NCBI RefSeq assembly: GCF_023151555.2
Contig: NZ_CP100425.1
Location: 806,001-870,000, forward strand
Origin: Photobacterium sp. CCB-ST2H9
GTDB taxonomy: Bacteria > Pseudomonadota > Gammaproteobacteria > Enterobacterales > Vibrionaceae
Length of the DNA stretch: 64,000 nt
Direction of reading: 5' to 3'
Position 1 is the first letter of the stretch. Each line of letters opens with the position of its first letter. This document shows, one piece after another, positions 1 to 9,662 of the stretch. Both the position numbers and the translations under genes were made by a program. The notes under the pieces are model-generated. The model was not told where the DNA came from and searched no databases. It saw only the letters and a list, made by a program, of their open reading frames with translations.

Positions 1-17
1 CCCCGGCAGGCCGGGGT
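1..17 (-). terminator. Hairpin downstream of pta, cut by the window edge
   Basis: A GC-rich inverted repeat (CCCCGGC, two bases, GCCGGGG) lies 28 bases beyond the pta stop codon. On the minus strand this is where an intrinsic terminator would sit. The run of T that would confirm it lies outside the window. Confidence 0.5.
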
Positions 18-44
18 ATCTGGATGTCGTGTCAGGACAGCGGT

Positions 45-2198
45 TTAAGCACCTTGCTCTTCAGCCTGTTTCGCCTGAATCGCTGTCAGCGCGATGGTGT
101 AGACGATATCGTCAACCAGAGCGCCACGGGACAGGTCGTTTACTGGCTTACGCATGCCTTGCAGCATTGGACCGATCGAAACCAGATCCGCAGAACGCTG
201 TACCGCTTTGTACGTGGTGTTACCGGTGTTCAGGTCAGGGAACACGAATACCGTTGCTTTACCTGCAACCGGAGAGTTCGGTGCCTTGGATTTTGCAACG
301 TTCTCCATGATTGCTGCGTCGTACTGCAGCGGACCGTCGATGACCAGATCAGGACGTTTTTCCTGAGCGAGGCGGGTTGCTTCGCGGACTTTATCGACGT
401 CTGCACCCTGACCGGAGTTACCGGTAGAGTAAGAGATCATCGCCACGCGTGGTTCGATGCCGAAAGCTTTGGCAGAATCAGCAGACTGAATCGCGATTTC
501 AGCCAGTTGCTCGGCGTTCGGATCCGGGTTGATCGCACAGTCACCGTAAACCAGAACCTGATCCGGCAGCAGCATGAAGAACACGGAAGAAACCAGCGAC
601 GCGTTTGGCGCAGTTTTGATCAGCTGCAGCGGCGGACGGATGGTGTTGGCTGTGGTGTGAACTGCACCGGAAACCAGACCGTGTACTTCGTCACGCTCCA
701 GCATCATGGTACCCAGAACGACAGTGTCTTCCAGCTGCTCGCGGGCGACCACTTCGGTCATGCCTTTGTTCTTACGCAGCTCAACCAGACGCTCAACATA
801 CTGCTCGCGTACGGTTTCAGGATCGATGATTTCCACACCGGCACCCAGAACCACGCCTTGCTGTTCTGCAACACGCTTGATTTCAGCCGGGTTACCCAGC
901 AGAACACAGTCAGCAATACCGCGCTCCGCACAAATCGCTGCTGCTTTCACAGTACGCGGCTCATCACCTTCAGGCAGCACGATGCGCTTGGCGGCTTTAC
1001 GGGCCAGTTCAGTCAGCTGGTAACGGAAAGCCGGCGGGCTCAGGCGACGCTCACGGGCAGAGCCTTCAGACAGGGATTCGATCCACTGACCGTCGATATG
1101 GCTGGCCATGTACTCGTTGACCATTTCCACACGCTCTTTATCGTCTGCCGGTACTTCCAGGCTGAAACTTTGCAGGTTCAGGGAAGTCTGCCAGGTATTC
1201 CCCTGGGCCGTCATCACCGGCAGGCCGGTTTCAAATGCGCGCTTACACAGGGTCTTCACGGCTTCTGGCAGCTCGTAACCACCGGTCAGCAGCAGGGCAC
1301 CGATTTCCACACCGTTCATGGCAGCCAGACAGGCGGCAACCACAACATCCGGACGGTCAGCAGAAGTCACCAGCAGTGAGCCGGGACGGAAGTGCTGAAC
1401 CATGTTCGGAATGGAACGGGCACAGAAGGTAATGCTCTTGATGCGGCGGCTCTCGATTTCACCTGCGTTGATGATTTCAGCATTCAGGTGATGCGCGATG
1501 TCAGTTGCACGGGTCGCGATCAGTTCAGCGTTGAATGGCGCACAACCCAGCACACGGATCGGGCTGGAGTTGAAAACCTGCATCACTTCAACGTGAGTCG
1601 GCATAACAGCGTCAGAACCGTCGAAGATTTCAGACAGGTCAGGACGTGTACGGCCTTCCGCATCAACCGGTGCGTTCAGCTTGTTCACGATGACGCCGGC
1701 GATGTGTTTGTTTTTGATGCCGCCGAAGTTCGAGCAGGCAATTTCAATGCGCTCTTTCAGCTGAGCCGGGTTGTCTGTACCCGGTGCAACCACGAACACG
1801 ATTTCCGCGTCCAGGGTTTTGGCGATTTCGAAGTTAATCTGATTCGCAAACGGGTGCTTGCGGGTCGGGACCAGACCTTCGATCAGGGCAACTTCGGCAC
1901 CTGCAGTCGCTTCTTTAAAGCGTGCAACGATGTCTTCCAGCAGCACATCGCTCTGGTCGCTGCGGATCAGCTCATCGGCCTGTGCCATAGAAACTGGCTC
2001 GGCGATTTGCATGTCGCTGTTCGCACGGATAATGGTGGTGGTCAGGTCAGGCTGATCGCCGCCGTGACGTGGCTGGGCGATAGGTTTGAAAAAGGAAACA
2101 CGGACGCCTTTGCGCTCCATAGCGCGTAGCACACCCAGGCTGACGCTGGTCAGGCCGACTCCGGCACCAACCGGAATTAGCATAATGGTACGTGACAC
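45..2198 (-). CDS. pta: Phosphate acetyltransferase
   Basis: Converts acetyl-CoA and phosphate to acetyl phosphate and CoA, the first step of the Pta-AckA acetate overflow pathway in the cytoplasm. The 717-residue protein has the long enterobacterial-type layout: an N-terminal P-loop-like domain opening with [14 protein letters not shown], a middle DRTGG-type domain, and the C-terminal catalytic PTA domain from about residue 390 ([17 protein letters not shown], then [20 protein letters not shown]). I start it at the GTG at 2196-2198 because GAGGAA lies a few bases upstream. The open frame reaches back to 2258, but that extension does not look like family sequence. It follows ackA on the same strand with a 120-bp gap, the usual ackA-pta order. 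Confidence 0.96.
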   Translation of the reverse strand: MSRTIMLIPVGAGVGLTSVSLGVLRAMERKGVRVSFFKPIAQPRHGGDQPDLTTTIIRANSDMQIAEPVSMAQADELIRSDQSDVLLEDIVARFKEATAGAEVALIEGLVPTRKHPFANQINFEIAKTLDAEIVFVVAPGTDNPAQLKERIEIACSNFGGIKNKHIAGVIVNKLNAPVDAEGRTRPDLSEIFDGSDAVMPTHVEVMQVFNSSPIRVLGCAPFNAELIATRATDIAHHLNAEIINAGEIESRRIKSITFCARSIPNMVQHFRPGSLLVTSADRPDVVVAACLAAMNGVEIGALLLTGGYELPEAVKTLCKRAFETGLPVMTAQGNTWQTSLNLQSFSLEVPADDKERVEMVNEYMASHIDGQWIESLSEGSARERRLSPPAFRYQLTELARKAAKRIVLPEGDEPRTVKAAAICAERGIADCVLLGNPAEIKRVAEQQGVVLGAGVEIIDPETVREQYVERLVELRKNKGMTEVVAREQLEDTVVLGTMMLERDEVHGLVSGAVHTTANTIRPPLQLIKTAPNASLVSSVFFMLLPDQVLVYGDCAINPDPNAEQLAEIAIQSADSAKAFGIEPRVAMISYSTGNSGQGADVDKVREATRLAQEKRPDLVIDGPLQYDAAIMENVAKSKAPNSPVAGKATVFVFPDLNTGNTTYKAVQRSADLVSIGPMLQGMRKPVNDLSRGALVDDIVYTIALTAIQAKQAEEQGA

Positions 2199-2287
2199 AG
2201 TCAATTCCTCAAACTGATGGCAAACGGTAGAAAATGTTGGCAGATGGATTATAGGCAACCCTCTGCCTTATCATCTTTCTGGATAGA

Positions 2288-2312
2288 AAATGGCCGACTG
2301 AGTCGGCCATTT
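2288..2312 (-). terminator. Perfect 12-bp palindrome between ackA and pta
   Basis: AAATGGCCGACT and its exact reverse complement flank a single base. The stem lies just after the ackA stop. On the minus strand only a weak T tract follows, so it may be a partial terminator or an RNA-stabilising hairpin that sets the ackA to pta ratio. Confidence 0.6.
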
Positions 2313-2318
2313 GATGTC

Positions 2319-3518
2319 TTAGATTTCAGCCAGACGCGCTGTATCTTCAGCAATCACCAGCTCTTCATTGGTTGAAATCACCATAGCTGGGACGCGGCTG
2401 TTTTCGGTGGTAATGACACCTTCGCCGCCGAAACGTGCTTTCAGGTTCTTCTCGCTGTCAACTTCGATACCGAAGATCTTCAGGCGGTTCAGCACCATTT
2501 CACGGATTGGTGCTGAGTTCTCACCGATACCACCGGTGAACGTGATGGCATCCAGCTGGCCATCCAGAGTCGCCGTGTAGCTGGCAACGTACTTCGCCAG
2601 ACGGTGGCAGAAGACGTCCATTGCACGGGTCGCTTCTTCTTTCTGGCCGTAGTTGTCTTCAACGAAACGGCAGTCAGAAGTCACTTCAGTCAGACCAGCC
2701 AGGCCAGACTCTTTAGTCAGCATGGTGTTGATCTGATCGACGGTGTAGCCCAGCGTATCGTGCAGGTGGAAGATGATTGCAGGGTCGATGTCACCACAAC
2801 GGGTACCCATCACCAGACCTTCCAGCGGCGTCAGACCCATAGAGGTATCAACAGACTTACCATTTTTGATTGCACAGACAGATGCGCCGTTACCCAGGTG
2901 GCAGTTGATGATGTTCAGTTCGCTCTCTGGCTTGCCCATGCGGCTTGCTGTTTCACGGGTGATGAACAGGTGAGACGTACCGTGCATGCCGTAACGACGG
3001 ATGCCGTGCTCTTTGTACAGTTTGTACGGCAGTGCGTACAGGTAAGCTTCTTCCGGCATGGTCTGGTGGAATGCTGTATCGAATACTGCGACGTTTTTCA
3101 GGCTTGGGAACGCTTTCTGAGCTGCTTTGATACCAATGATGTGTGCAGGGTTGTGCAGTGGCGCCAGCGTTGCACAAGACTCAATACCTTTCAGTACAGC
3201 GTCGTCAATCAGGGCAGACTGAGTAAACTGCTCACCACCATGAACCACACGGTGACCGATTGCTTTCAGGTTTTCAGCCAGTTCAGGTTTAGAAGCCAGA
3301 ATAGTTTCTACCATGAAAGCCAGTGCTTCTTCGTGAGCGGCACCATTGCCCAGTTGAGCTTCATGTTTGGCGCCATCAAGTTTCCACTTGATACGAGCTT
3401 CCGGGAGGTGCAAACATTCTGCAAGACCTGTCAGATGCTCATCACCTGATACTGCGTCAACGACTGCAAATTTCAGTGAAGAACTACCGCAGTTAAGTAC
3501 TAGAACCAGCTTAGACAT
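2319..3518 (-). CDS. ackA: Acetate kinase
   Basis: Transfers phosphate from acetyl phosphate to ADP, giving ATP and acetate, and works with Pta in fermentative and overflow metabolism. The 399-residue length is typical. Signature stretches are present: [12 protein letters not shown] at the N-terminus, the GHRVVHGG motif near residue 90, [12 protein letters not shown] near residue 180, and the ASKHA-type [14 protein letters not shown] near residue 330. The ATG at 3518 gives the family N-terminus. The gene heads a two-gene unit with pta and is divergent from yfbV, as in enterobacteria and vibrios. Confidence 0.97.
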   Translation of the reverse strand: MSKLVLVLNCGSSSLKFAVVDAVSGDEHLTGLAECLHLPEARIKWKLDGAKHEAQLGNGAAHEEALAFMVETILASKPELAENLKAIGHRVVHGGEQFTQSALIDDAVLKGIESCATLAPLHNPAHIIGIKAAQKAFPSLKNVAVFDTAFHQTMPEEAYLYALPYKLYKEHGIRRYGMHGTSHLFITRETASRMGKPESELNIINCHLGNGASVCAIKNGKSVDTSMGLTPLEGLVMGTRCGDIDPAIIFHLHDTLGYTVDQINTMLTKESGLAGLTEVTSDCRFVEDNYGQKEEATRAMDVFCHRLAKYVASYTATLDGQLDAITFTGGIGENSAPIREMVLNRLKIFGIEVDSEKNLKARFGGEGVITTENSRVPAMVISTNEELVIAEDTARLAEI

Positions 3519-3722
3519 GTGAGTGACTACCTATATAATCTGTCTGAAAGTTGATATTCAATTGAATAAGCGTTACCCATAGAATAGTCGCCGGGTTTTC
3601 TGAGGCGGCTAGACCAGGTAAGTGTCGCTTCTGTCCGTAGAAGTGATGTGAACCTGAGGAGTCAGTTATCCTTAATGTTGCGATAACGGGGTTATCGGCC
3701 AACAATTACCAAAGGCGTGCAT

Positions 3723-3751
3723 AGGATAGCCCTTGTTGCGCGATATAACAA
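3723..3751 (-). promoter_or_regulatory. Predicted sigma-70 promoter for ackA
   Basis: Read on the minus strand: -35 TTGTTA (3746-3751), a 17-bp spacer, and -10 TATCCT (3723-3728). It lies about 200 bp upstream of the ackA start. Confidence 0.5.
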
Positions 3752-3785
3752 AAAAATTTTTAAAAATTAATTCGAGTTAGATTGA

Positions 3786-3814
3786 TTGTTGTCTATTTTT
3801 AAAATTTCTAAAAT
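3786..3814 (+). promoter_or_regulatory. Predicted sigma-70 promoter for yfbV
   Basis: -35 TTGTTG (3786-3791), a 17-bp spacer, and -10 TAAAAT (3809-3814), placed just before the yfbV start. The predicted leader is only about 12 nt. Confidence 0.4.
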
Positions 3815-3833
3815 TTGTTGAGGCTGGTGCGAT

Positions 3834-4283
3834 ATGAATCAGACAAAAATCTGGAAGCAGGTCCAATATGGCCAGCATTACATGTCGGTATGGCCCATGC
3901 GCAAAGAGCTGGCCCTGTTATTTCCCGAACAGCGCTATATCAGAGCGACCCGGTTTGCGGTGCGGGTGATGCCTGCAGTCGCGGTGATGAGTGTCCTCAG
4001 TCAGATGGCGTTTCACAATACTTCAGGTTTGCCGCTGGCGATGGCCGTTGCCTTATTTGCGCTGAGTATGCCGTTACAGGGACTGTTGTGGCTGGGGAAA
4101 CGCAGCCGGACGGATCTGCCGCCGTCTCTGGCGAGCTGGTACAGGGAAATTCACGGAAAAATTCTGAGTGAAGGGTATGCGATGCAGCCGCTGAAGGAGC
4201 GTCCGCGATATCTGGAACTGGCGATGGTGCTGAACCGGGCTTTCAAGCAACTGGATAAGACGTCGCTGGAGCGTTGGTTCTGA
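3834..4283 (+). CDS. yfbV: UPF0208 inner-membrane protein YfbV
   Basis: A 149-residue protein of the YfbV/UPF0208 family; the E. coli member is of near-identical length and also sits beside ackA. The N-terminal part ([20 protein letters not shown]) is the conserved family opening. Two hydrophobic segments at about residues 45-61 and 66-86 predict two membrane spans. A charged cytoplasmic C-terminal region follows. Family members have been linked to chromosome macrodomain organisation in E. coli, but the biochemical role is not settled. GAGG upstream of the ATG serves as ribosome-binding site. The gene is monocistronic, with its own terminator. Confidence 0.9.
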   Translation: MNQTKIWKQVQYGQHYMSVWPMRKELALLFPEQRYIRATRFAVRVMPAVAVMSVLSQMAFHNTSGLPLAMAVALFALSMPLQGLLWLGKRSRTDLPPSLASWYREIHGKILSEGYAMQPLKERPRYLELAMVLNRAFKQLDKTSLERWF

Positions 4284-4317
4284 GTTTCACGGATGATTGC
4301 GTAAGATGATTGCGTAA

Positions 4318-4352
4318 AAGAAAACGGACCGGTTTGTACCCGGTCCGTTTTT
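4318..4352 (+). terminator. Intrinsic terminator after yfbV
   Basis: AAAACGGACCGG, a short loop, then CCGGTCCGTTTTT. The A-rich left arm and T-rich right arm would let it act for dxs on the minus strand as well. Confidence 0.8.
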
Positions 4353-4381
4353 GTATTCATCTGGCTGAACGGCAGGAATTA

Positions 4382-6244
4382 TTAGTCCAGATACCGGCGG
4401 ATTTGCGCCTCGATACCCGGGCCGTCGATCTCAAGCTCTGCATGTAACTCAGCCTGAGTGCCCTGATGGATAAATTTGTCCGGTAAACCAATTTGCAACA
4501 CAGGTTTGAGGCGTTTCTCTTTCATCAGGAATTCAATCACCCCTGAACCTGCGCCCCCGGCAATCGCATTTTCTTCCACGGTCACCAACACATCATGGCT
4601 GTCTGCCAGTTCACGGATCAGAGCTTCGTCCAGTGGTTTCACGAAACGCATGTCTGCAACCGTCGCATTCAGGTTCTCTGCGGCTTCCAGTGCAGAGCTC
4701 AGGGTCGTGCCGAAGTTCAGAATGGCAACGGTTTCGCCCTGACGACGAATCACGCCTTTACCCAGTTCGAGTGCGGTCATGGTCGTATCCGGCGTTACGC
4801 CAGACGCGCTGCCACGCGGATAGCGAACGGCACTCGGTCCCTGATGCAAGTGGCCGGTATAGAGCATCTGACGGCACTCGTTTTCATCGCTCGGTGCCAT
4901 GATCACCATGTTCGGAATACAGCGCAGATAGCTGAGATCGAAGGCACCCTGATGGGTCTGACCATCGGCACCGACCAGACCACCACGGTCAATGGCGAAC
5001 ATGACCGGCAGATCCATAATTGCCACGTCATGGATCAGCTGATCATAACCGCGCTGCAGGAACGTTGAGTAGATTGCAACGACCGGGTGATACCCGCCAA
5101 TGGCCATCCCGGTTGCCAGCGTCACTGCGTGCTGCTCGGCAATCGCCACGTCAAAATACTGATTCGGGTATTCTTTGGAAAAACGGACCATGCCCGAGCC
5201 TTCACGCATGGCTGGCGTGATGGCCATGAGTTTATCGTCCTGAGCCGCCATATCGCACAGCCAGTCGCCGAAGATGTTCGAGAACGTCGGCTTGCTGCTT
5301 TTTGCTTTTGGCAGCGGATTTTCGCTCAGATCGAATTTCGGCACAGCATGGTAGTTGATCGGGTCGGCTTCTGCAGGCGCGTAGCCTTTGCCTTTTTTAG
5401 TCATGATGTGCAGGAACTGCGGGCCTTTCAGGTTCCGCATATTTTTCAGGGTGCGGACCAGTTCCTGTACATCGTGACCGTCAATCGGGCCAATGTAGTT
5501 GAATCCCAGTTCCTCAAACATAGTGCCCGGAACGACCATGCCTTTCAGGTGTTCTTCAGCGCGGCGGACGAGTTCTTTAATCGGCGGTGCGCCGGACAGG
5601 ACTTTTTTACTGCCTTCGCGGATACTGGTGTAAAAGTTGCCGGACAGCAGGCGGGCCAGGTGGTTATTCAGAGCGCCGACGTTTTCAGAAATCGACATTT
5701 CGTTGTCATTCAGAATCACCAGCATGTCGCTGTGGACATCACCGGCATGGTTCATGGCTTCAAATGCCATACCAGCGGTGATCGCGCCATCGCCAATCAC
5801 GCTGACGACTTTACGGCCCTGTCCTTCACGCTCGGCTGCGATCGCCATCCCCAGTCCGGCACTGATGGAGGTGGAAGAGTGTCCGACGGACAGAACGTCG
5901 TATTCACTTTCTCCACGCCATGGGAACGGGTGCAGGCCGTCTTTCTGGCGGATGGTATTCATCTGCTCCCGGCGGCCGGTCAGAATTTTATGGGGATAAG
6001 CCTGGTGTCCAACGTCCCAGATCAGATGATCAAACGGGGTGTTGTATACATAATGCAGGGCAACCGTCAGCTCGACGGCACCGAGTCCAGAGGCAAAGTG
6101 TCCACTGGACTGGCTCACCGATCTGAGCAGGTATGTCCGCAGCTCTTCACAGAGAGCAGGCAGACTTTCCACCGGCAGTAAACGGAGTTCGTCCGGTGTG
6201 TTGGCTAAAGCCAAATGCGGGTACTTTGAAATATCCAGTGTCAT
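4382..6244 (-). CDS. dxs: 1-deoxy-D-xylulose-5-phosphate synthase
   Basis: Condenses pyruvate and glyceraldehyde 3-phosphate with thiamine diphosphate to give DXP, the entry step of the MEP isoprenoid pathway, also used for thiamine and pyridoxal synthesis. The 620 residues match the E. coli length. The thiamine-diphosphate motif [19 protein letters not shown] is near residue 150, a transketolase-type central domain holds [14 protein letters not shown] near residue 370, and a transketolase C-terminal domain ends the protein. It is the last gene of xseB-ispA-dxs, 24 bp after ispA. This operon order is widely conserved in gammaproteobacteria. Confidence 0.97.
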   Translation of the reverse strand: MTLDISKYPHLALANTPDELRLLPVESLPALCEELRTYLLRSVSQSSGHFASGLGAVELTVALHYVYNTPFDHLIWDVGHQAYPHKILTGRREQMNTIRQKDGLHPFPWRGESEYDVLSVGHSSTSISAGLGMAIAAEREGQGRKVVSVIGDGAITAGMAFEAMNHAGDVHSDMLVILNDNEMSISENVGALNNHLARLLSGNFYTSIREGSKKVLSGAPPIKELVRRAEEHLKGMVVPGTMFEELGFNYIGPIDGHDVQELVRTLKNMRNLKGPQFLHIMTKKGKGYAPAEADPINYHAVPKFDLSENPLPKAKSSKPTFSNIFGDWLCDMAAQDDKLMAITPAMREGSGMVRFSKEYPNQYFDVAIAEQHAVTLATGMAIGGYHPVVAIYSTFLQRGYDQLIHDVAIMDLPVMFAIDRGGLVGADGQTHQGAFDLSYLRCIPNMVIMAPSDENECRQMLYTGHLHQGPSAVRYPRGSASGVTPDTTMTALELGKGVIRRQGETVAILNFGTTLSSALEAAENLNATVADMRFVKPLDEALIRELADSHDVLVTVEENAIAGGAGSGVIEFLMKEKRLKPVLQIGLPDKFIHQGTQAELHAELEIDGPGIEAQIRRYLD

Positions 6245-6268
6245 AACATGTCGGCGCTTATACTGTTT

Positions 6269-7165
6269 TTAGTTGTTGCGCTCGATAACGTATCGGGCAA
6301 AAACTTCGAGTGAATCTGTATTGTAGGGGATTGCTTCCAGAGCTTGTAGGGCTTCCTGATACAGCTGCTGTGCTTTTTTCTGTGCACCTTCCAGTCCGAG
6401 CAGGGCAGGATAAGTGCTTTTCTCCAGTGCTAAATCCGAGCCCTGGGGTTTCCCCAGTGTCTGAGTGTCGCTGATCACGTCCAGAATGTCGTCCTGTACC
6501 TGAAAAGCCAGGCCAATTGCATTGGCATACTGATCGAGCTGCGGCAGAACGGCGACGCCTTTGTCTCCGGCAGCCAGTGCACCCAGACGGATGGCACAAC
6601 GGATCAGGGCACCGGTTTTATGGCGGTGGATGCTTTCCAGTTGAGTGAGACCGACCTGCTTTTTCTCCGCCGCTAGATCCAGTGCCTGTCCGGCACACAT
6701 TCCGGAAGCCCCTGCAGCGAGAGCAAGCTCGCGAACCATGGCGATACGCTGGCTGTTACCTGCATCACTGAGTTGTCCGCAGGCCAGAATTTCAAATGCC
6801 AGCGTTTGCAGAGCATCTCCGGCCAGGATTGCTGTCGCTTCGTCAAAAGCAATGTGACAGGTTGGTTGACCACGGCGCAGGTTATCGTCGTCCATGGCGG
6901 GTAAATCGTCATGGATCAGAGAGTAAGCATGGACACATTCGACGGCGGCTGCCGGTGCATCCAGGTCACTGATTTCGGCACCCAGCATCTGACCGGTCAC
7001 ATAGGTCAGGAAAGGACGGGCTCGTTTTCCGCCCAGCAACGTACCATGGCGCATGGCCTGAACCAGCGGCTGTTCAGCAAACGGCTGCCGGGTCAGCCAG
7101 TGTTCCAGTTGTTCATTATTACGGGCCGCAAAGAAGGCCAACTGTTGGGAAAGGCTGTTAGTCAT
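6269..7165 (-). CDS. ispA: Farnesyl diphosphate synthase (geranyltranstransferase)
   Basis: Builds farnesyl diphosphate from DMAPP and IPP, supplying quinone side chains and undecaprenyl carrier lipid. The 298 residues are close to the E. coli enzyme. Both aspartate-rich magnesium sites are visible: HDDLPAMDDDNLRRG near residue 85 and QVQDDILDV near residue 222. I start at the ATG at 7163-7165 (MTNSLSQQL), which overlaps the xseB stop by 8 bp and indicates translational coupling. A TTG four codons upstream is the alternative. Middle gene of the operon with dxs. Confidence 0.95.
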   Translation of the reverse strand: MTNSLSQQLAFFAARNNEQLEHWLTRQPFAEQPLVQAMRHGTLLGGKRARPFLTYVTGQMLGAEISDLDAPAAAVECVHAYSLIHDDLPAMDDDNLRRGQPTCHIAFDEATAILAGDALQTLAFEILACGQLSDAGNSQRIAMVRELALAAGASGMCAGQALDLAAEKKQVGLTQLESIHRHKTGALIRCAIRLGALAAGDKGVAVLPQLDQYANAIGLAFQVQDDILDVISDTQTLGKPQGSDLALEKSTYPALLGLEGAQKKAQQLYQEALQALEAIPYNTDSLEVFARYVIERNN

Positions 7166-7400
7166 CGCTCGGGTCAAAGTCCGTCAGTGGCGCATTGTCA
7201 TCAGCTTGTAGCAGAATTTCGACACGCTGTTCAGCCTGGGTCAGTTTCTGCTGGCTGTTGCGTGCCAGGGCAATTCCGCGCTCGAATTTTTTCAGCGCGT
7301 CTTCCAAAGGGATTTCACCGGATTCCAGCTCGTTGACAATGACATCGAGTTCATTCATGGCTTCTTCAAAGGCCATATTTTCTGGTTTTTTGGTTGCCAT
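7158..7400 (-). CDS. xseB: Exodeoxyribonuclease VII small subunit
   Basis: The 80-residue small subunit of exonuclease VII, which degrades single-stranded DNA with XseA. The length equals the E. coli protein. The helical coiled-coil pattern EEAMNELDVIVNELESGEIP, then LEDALKKFERGIALARNSQ, is the family signature. I start at the ATG at 7398-7400 (MATKKPENM); the open frame runs back to 7487 but that part is unlike the family. It is first in the operon with ispA and dxs, and divergent from pomA. Confidence 0.95.
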   Translation of the reverse strand: MATKKPENMAFEEAMNELDVIVNELESGEIPLEDALKKFERGIALARNSQQKLTQAEQRVEILLQADDNAPLTDFDPSDD

Positions 7401-7745
7401 ATCCGGTCCATTGATTGGGTTGAGAGCGCGGTCAGGTGTACGCTCGGAAAATGAGGGGAAAATAGCGCACAGGCTAGGCCGGGTCAAATTATGGCACAGG
7501 GAAGTGTGCGCATTACAGTGTTATTTTTATGGTTTTCCGTTTGCCGGCTGAAATTGCCAGGGCAGATTTTCAGGGGGCGCTGACACGGGCTTGAGAAGGA
7601 ATGTGTTTTTTTTCCCAGCAGAGCACAAAACCGGGGTTGAATCCGTGCTAAACCAAAATCCAAAGATGCCGATACAGGGTGAGTAAGTTAGAATGGCGCC
7701 AGTGCGAGTTGGCCGGAAAGAAAAAAAATTACATAGGAGTGAGCC
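7401..7745. other. xseB-pomA divergent intergenic region
   Basis: This 345-bp region separates the xseB operon from the stator genes. It contains the sigma-28-type promoter at 7649-7675. I see no small gene in it. Confidence 0.6.
7649..7675 (+). promoter_or_regulatory. Predicted sigma-28 (FliA) promoter for pomAB
   Basis: TAAACCAA at 7649-7656, an 11-bp spacer, and GCCGATAC at 7668-7675. The flagellar sigma-28 consensus is TAAAGTTT, 11 bp, GCCGATAA. The -10 element matches at 7 of 8 positions and the spacer is exact. Known polar stator genes in Vibrio are late flagellar genes under this sigma factor. Confidence 0.7.
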
Positions 7746-8507
7746 GTGGATTTGGCAACCCTCATAGGTTTAGTCGGTGCCTTTGCTTTCGTCATCATGG
7801 CGATGCTGCTGGGCGGTAGCCTGGATATCTTTTTTAACATGCCTTCGGTTCTGATTGTATTTTGCGGGACGTTATTTGTTGTCCTGATGAAGTACAGTCT
7901 GTCGCAGTTTTTTGGTGCAGCCAAAATTGCGGCCAAGGCGTTTATGTTCAAAACGGACGACCCGGAAGATTTGATTGCTAAGATCGTAGAGATGGCTGAT
8001 GCCGCCCGTAAAGGGGGGTTTCTGGCTCTTGAAGAGATGGAAGTTAATAACAGCTTCCTGCGTAAAGGCATTGATTTGCTGGTGGATGGTCATGATGCAG
8101 ATGTGGTGCGTTCGACATTGCAGAAAGATATTTCGCTTACCAATGAACGTCATGAGCGTGGTATCGGTATTTTCACTGCAATGGGTGATGTTGCCCCGGC
8201 AATGGGGATGATCGGGACACTGATCGGTCTGGTCGCCATGCTGACCAATATGGATGATCCGAAGTCGATCGGTCCTGCGATGGCGGTTGCACTGCTGACC
8301 ACCCTGTATGGTTCTGTGCTGGCTAACATGGTGGCGATTCCGATTGCGGATAAGCTGTCCTTGCGTAAAAACGAGGAACGTCTGAACCGTCGGTTGATTC
8401 TTGATGGCGTGCTGGCAATTCAGGACGGTCAGAACCCGCGTGTGATTGACGGCTTCCTGAAAAACTACCTCCACGAAAAACAGCGTCGTATCGACGTTGA
8501 TGAATAA
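7746..8507 (+). CDS. pomA: Sodium-driven polar flagellar motor protein PomA (MotA family)
   Basis: Stator subunit that, with PomB, forms the sodium channel powering the polar flagellum in the inner membrane. The 253-residue protein has four hydrophobic segments, two at the N-terminus (LIGLVGAFAFVIMAML and SVLIVFCGTLFVVLM) and two after residue 150 (MGMIGTLIGLVAML and AVALLTTLYGSVLANMVAIP). The large cytoplasmic loop between them is rich in charged residues that contact FliG. Translation starts at GTG 7746 with AGGAG just upstream. Eleven bases separate it from pomB. Confidence 0.95.
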   Translation: MDLATLIGLVGAFAFVIMAMLLGGSLDIFFNMPSVLIVFCGTLFVVLMKYSLSQFFGAAKIAAKAFMFKTDDPEDLIAKIVEMADAARKGGFLALEEMEVNNSFLRKGIDLLVDGHDADVVRSTLQKDISLTNERHERGIGIFTAMGDVAPAMGMIGTLIGLVAMLTNMDDPKSIGPAMAVALLTTLYGSVLANMVAIPIADKLSLRKNEERLNRRLILDGVLAIQDGQNPRVIDGFLKNYLHEKQRRIDVDE

Positions 8508-8518
8508 GGAGGTGTCTG

Positions 8519-9460
8519 ATGGACGAGCTCGAGTGCAACTGTAAAAAAGGGGCGCCAGCCTGGATGGCAACCTTTGCCGATCTGGCGACCCTGCTGATGT
8601 GTTTCTTTGTGCTTTTGCTGTCTTTTTCAGAAATGGACGTTCTGAAGTTCAAGCAGATTGCCGGATCCCTGAAATTTGCTTTCGGGGTCCAGAATATGGT
8701 GGAAGTGAAGGATATTCCGAAAGGGACCAGTGTCATTGCTCAGGAATTTCGTCCGGGCAGGCCGGAACCGACCCCGATTGAAGTCATCATGCAGCAGACG
8801 ATTGACATGACGCAGCGGACGCTGGACTTCCATGAGGGGGAATCGCAGAAGGCTGGCGGGACCAAACGCGAAGCCGGTAAGCTGACCGGTGGTCGCTCTG
8901 AGCATACCGCCACACAGATGAACCAGAACACCCAGTCGGAAATGACGCAGGCACAGCAGCAGCTGGCCGATATTCTGGAAACCGCGCTGGAGCGTGAAAT
9001 TCAGGAAAATCTGATTGAGGTGGAAAACCTCGGGCAGCAGGTGGTGATTCGTATCCGTGAGAAAGGTGCTTTCCCGGAAGGCTCTGCGTTTCTGCAGCCG
9101 AAATTCCGTCCGCTGGTGCGCCAGGTGGCGGACCTGGTGAAAGATGTGCCGGGTGTGATTACGGTCTCCGGTCACACGGATAATCAGCGTCTGGATTCGG
9201 AGCTTTACCGATCCAACTGGGATCTGTCTGCGCAGCGGGCTGTATCGGTCGCGCAGGAGATGGAAAAAGTGACCGGTTTTGATCACAACCGGATGCGGGT
9301 GCTGGGTCTGGCAGACACTGTGCCGCTGGAAAGCAATGATACTGCGGAAGGACGCAAACTGAACCGCAGGGTTGAGATTGCGATCATGCAGGGTAAACCG
9401 CATTTCTCCAATGAACTGACCAGTGACCCGGCAGGTGAATCTGCCGTCCCTTCAAATTAA
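8519..9460 (+). CDS. pomB: Sodium-driven polar flagellar motor protein PomB (MotB/OmpA family)
   Basis: Stator subunit anchoring the motor to peptidoglycan. One membrane span at about residues 17-36 carries the ion-binding aspartate at D21 (TFADLATLLMCFF), equivalent to D24 in Vibrio alginolyticus PomB. The plug region follows (FRPGRPEPTPIEVIMQQT). A linker of low conservation precedes the C-terminal OmpA-like peptidoglycan-binding domain, about residues 170-300, with VSGHTDNQRLDSELYRSNWD and LNRRVEIAIM. The 313-residue length fits PomB. An N-terminal cysteine pair (ECNC) precedes the span. Ribosome-binding site AAGGAGG lies upstream. Confidence 0.95.
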   Translation: MDELECNCKKGAPAWMATFADLATLLMCFFVLLLSFSEMDVLKFKQIAGSLKFAFGVQNMVEVKDIPKGTSVIAQEFRPGRPEPTPIEVIMQQTIDMTQRTLDFHEGESQKAGGTKREAGKLTGGRSEHTATQMNQNTQSEMTQAQQQLADILETALEREIQENLIEVENLGQQVVIRIREKGAFPEGSAFLQPKFRPLVRQVADLVKDVPGVITVSGHTDNQRLDSELYRSNWDLSAQRAVSVAQEMEKVTGFDHNRMRVLGLADTVPLESNDTAEGRKLNRRVEIAIMQGKPHFSNELTSDPAGESAVPSN

Positions 9461-9486
9461 GCCTACACTCTGAGTAAGGAATCGGA

Positions 9487-9513
9487 GGCTGTCCGGCTCA
9501 GTGCCGGACAGCC
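9487..9513 (+). terminator. Strong 11-bp hairpin after pomB, no T tract
   Basis: GGCTGTCCGGC, a 5-base loop and GCCGGACAGCC form a perfect stem 27 bp after the pomB stop. No run of T follows, so it may be a Rho-assisted terminator or a 3'-end protector. Confidence 0.5.
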
Positions 9514-9595
9514 CATGGCTGAGCGCAGCGGTTGTCTGAGCACTCTGTCTGGCCTGAAATGTCTGCCCTCACTATGATTCTGATAATCCTTTGTA

Positions 9596-9624
9596 TTTCA
9601 GCGACCGCTTGCTTGCTGTATAAT
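9596..9624 (+). promoter_or_regulatory. Predicted sigma-70 promoter for thiI
   Basis: -35 TTTCAG (9596-9601), a 17-bp spacer and a perfect -10 TATAAT (9619-9624), 39 bp before the thiI start. Confidence 0.55.
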
Positions 9625-9662
9625 CCGCGCCTTTAGTTAGGCCCTGTGAAGCGAAGCATGTT

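Larger units (their letters stand above)
3519..3833. other. ackA-yfbV divergent intergenic region
   Basis: These 315 bp hold divergent promoters. The stretch around 3750-3820 is very AT-rich. The ackA transcript predicted from the promoter at 3723-3751 would carry a leader of about 200 nt. A 64-codon open frame on the minus strand here has no coding character and I do not call it. Confidence 0.6.

Noticed and set aside
24..1379. 451-codon open frame opposite pta
   Set aside because: It lies fully antisense to the conserved pta gene, has Arg/His/Gln-rich composition and no ribosome-binding site. It arises from the codon bias of pta.
3511..3705. 64-codon minus-strand frame upstream of ackA
   Set aside because: It occupies the predicted ackA leader and overlaps the ackA start; no coding character.
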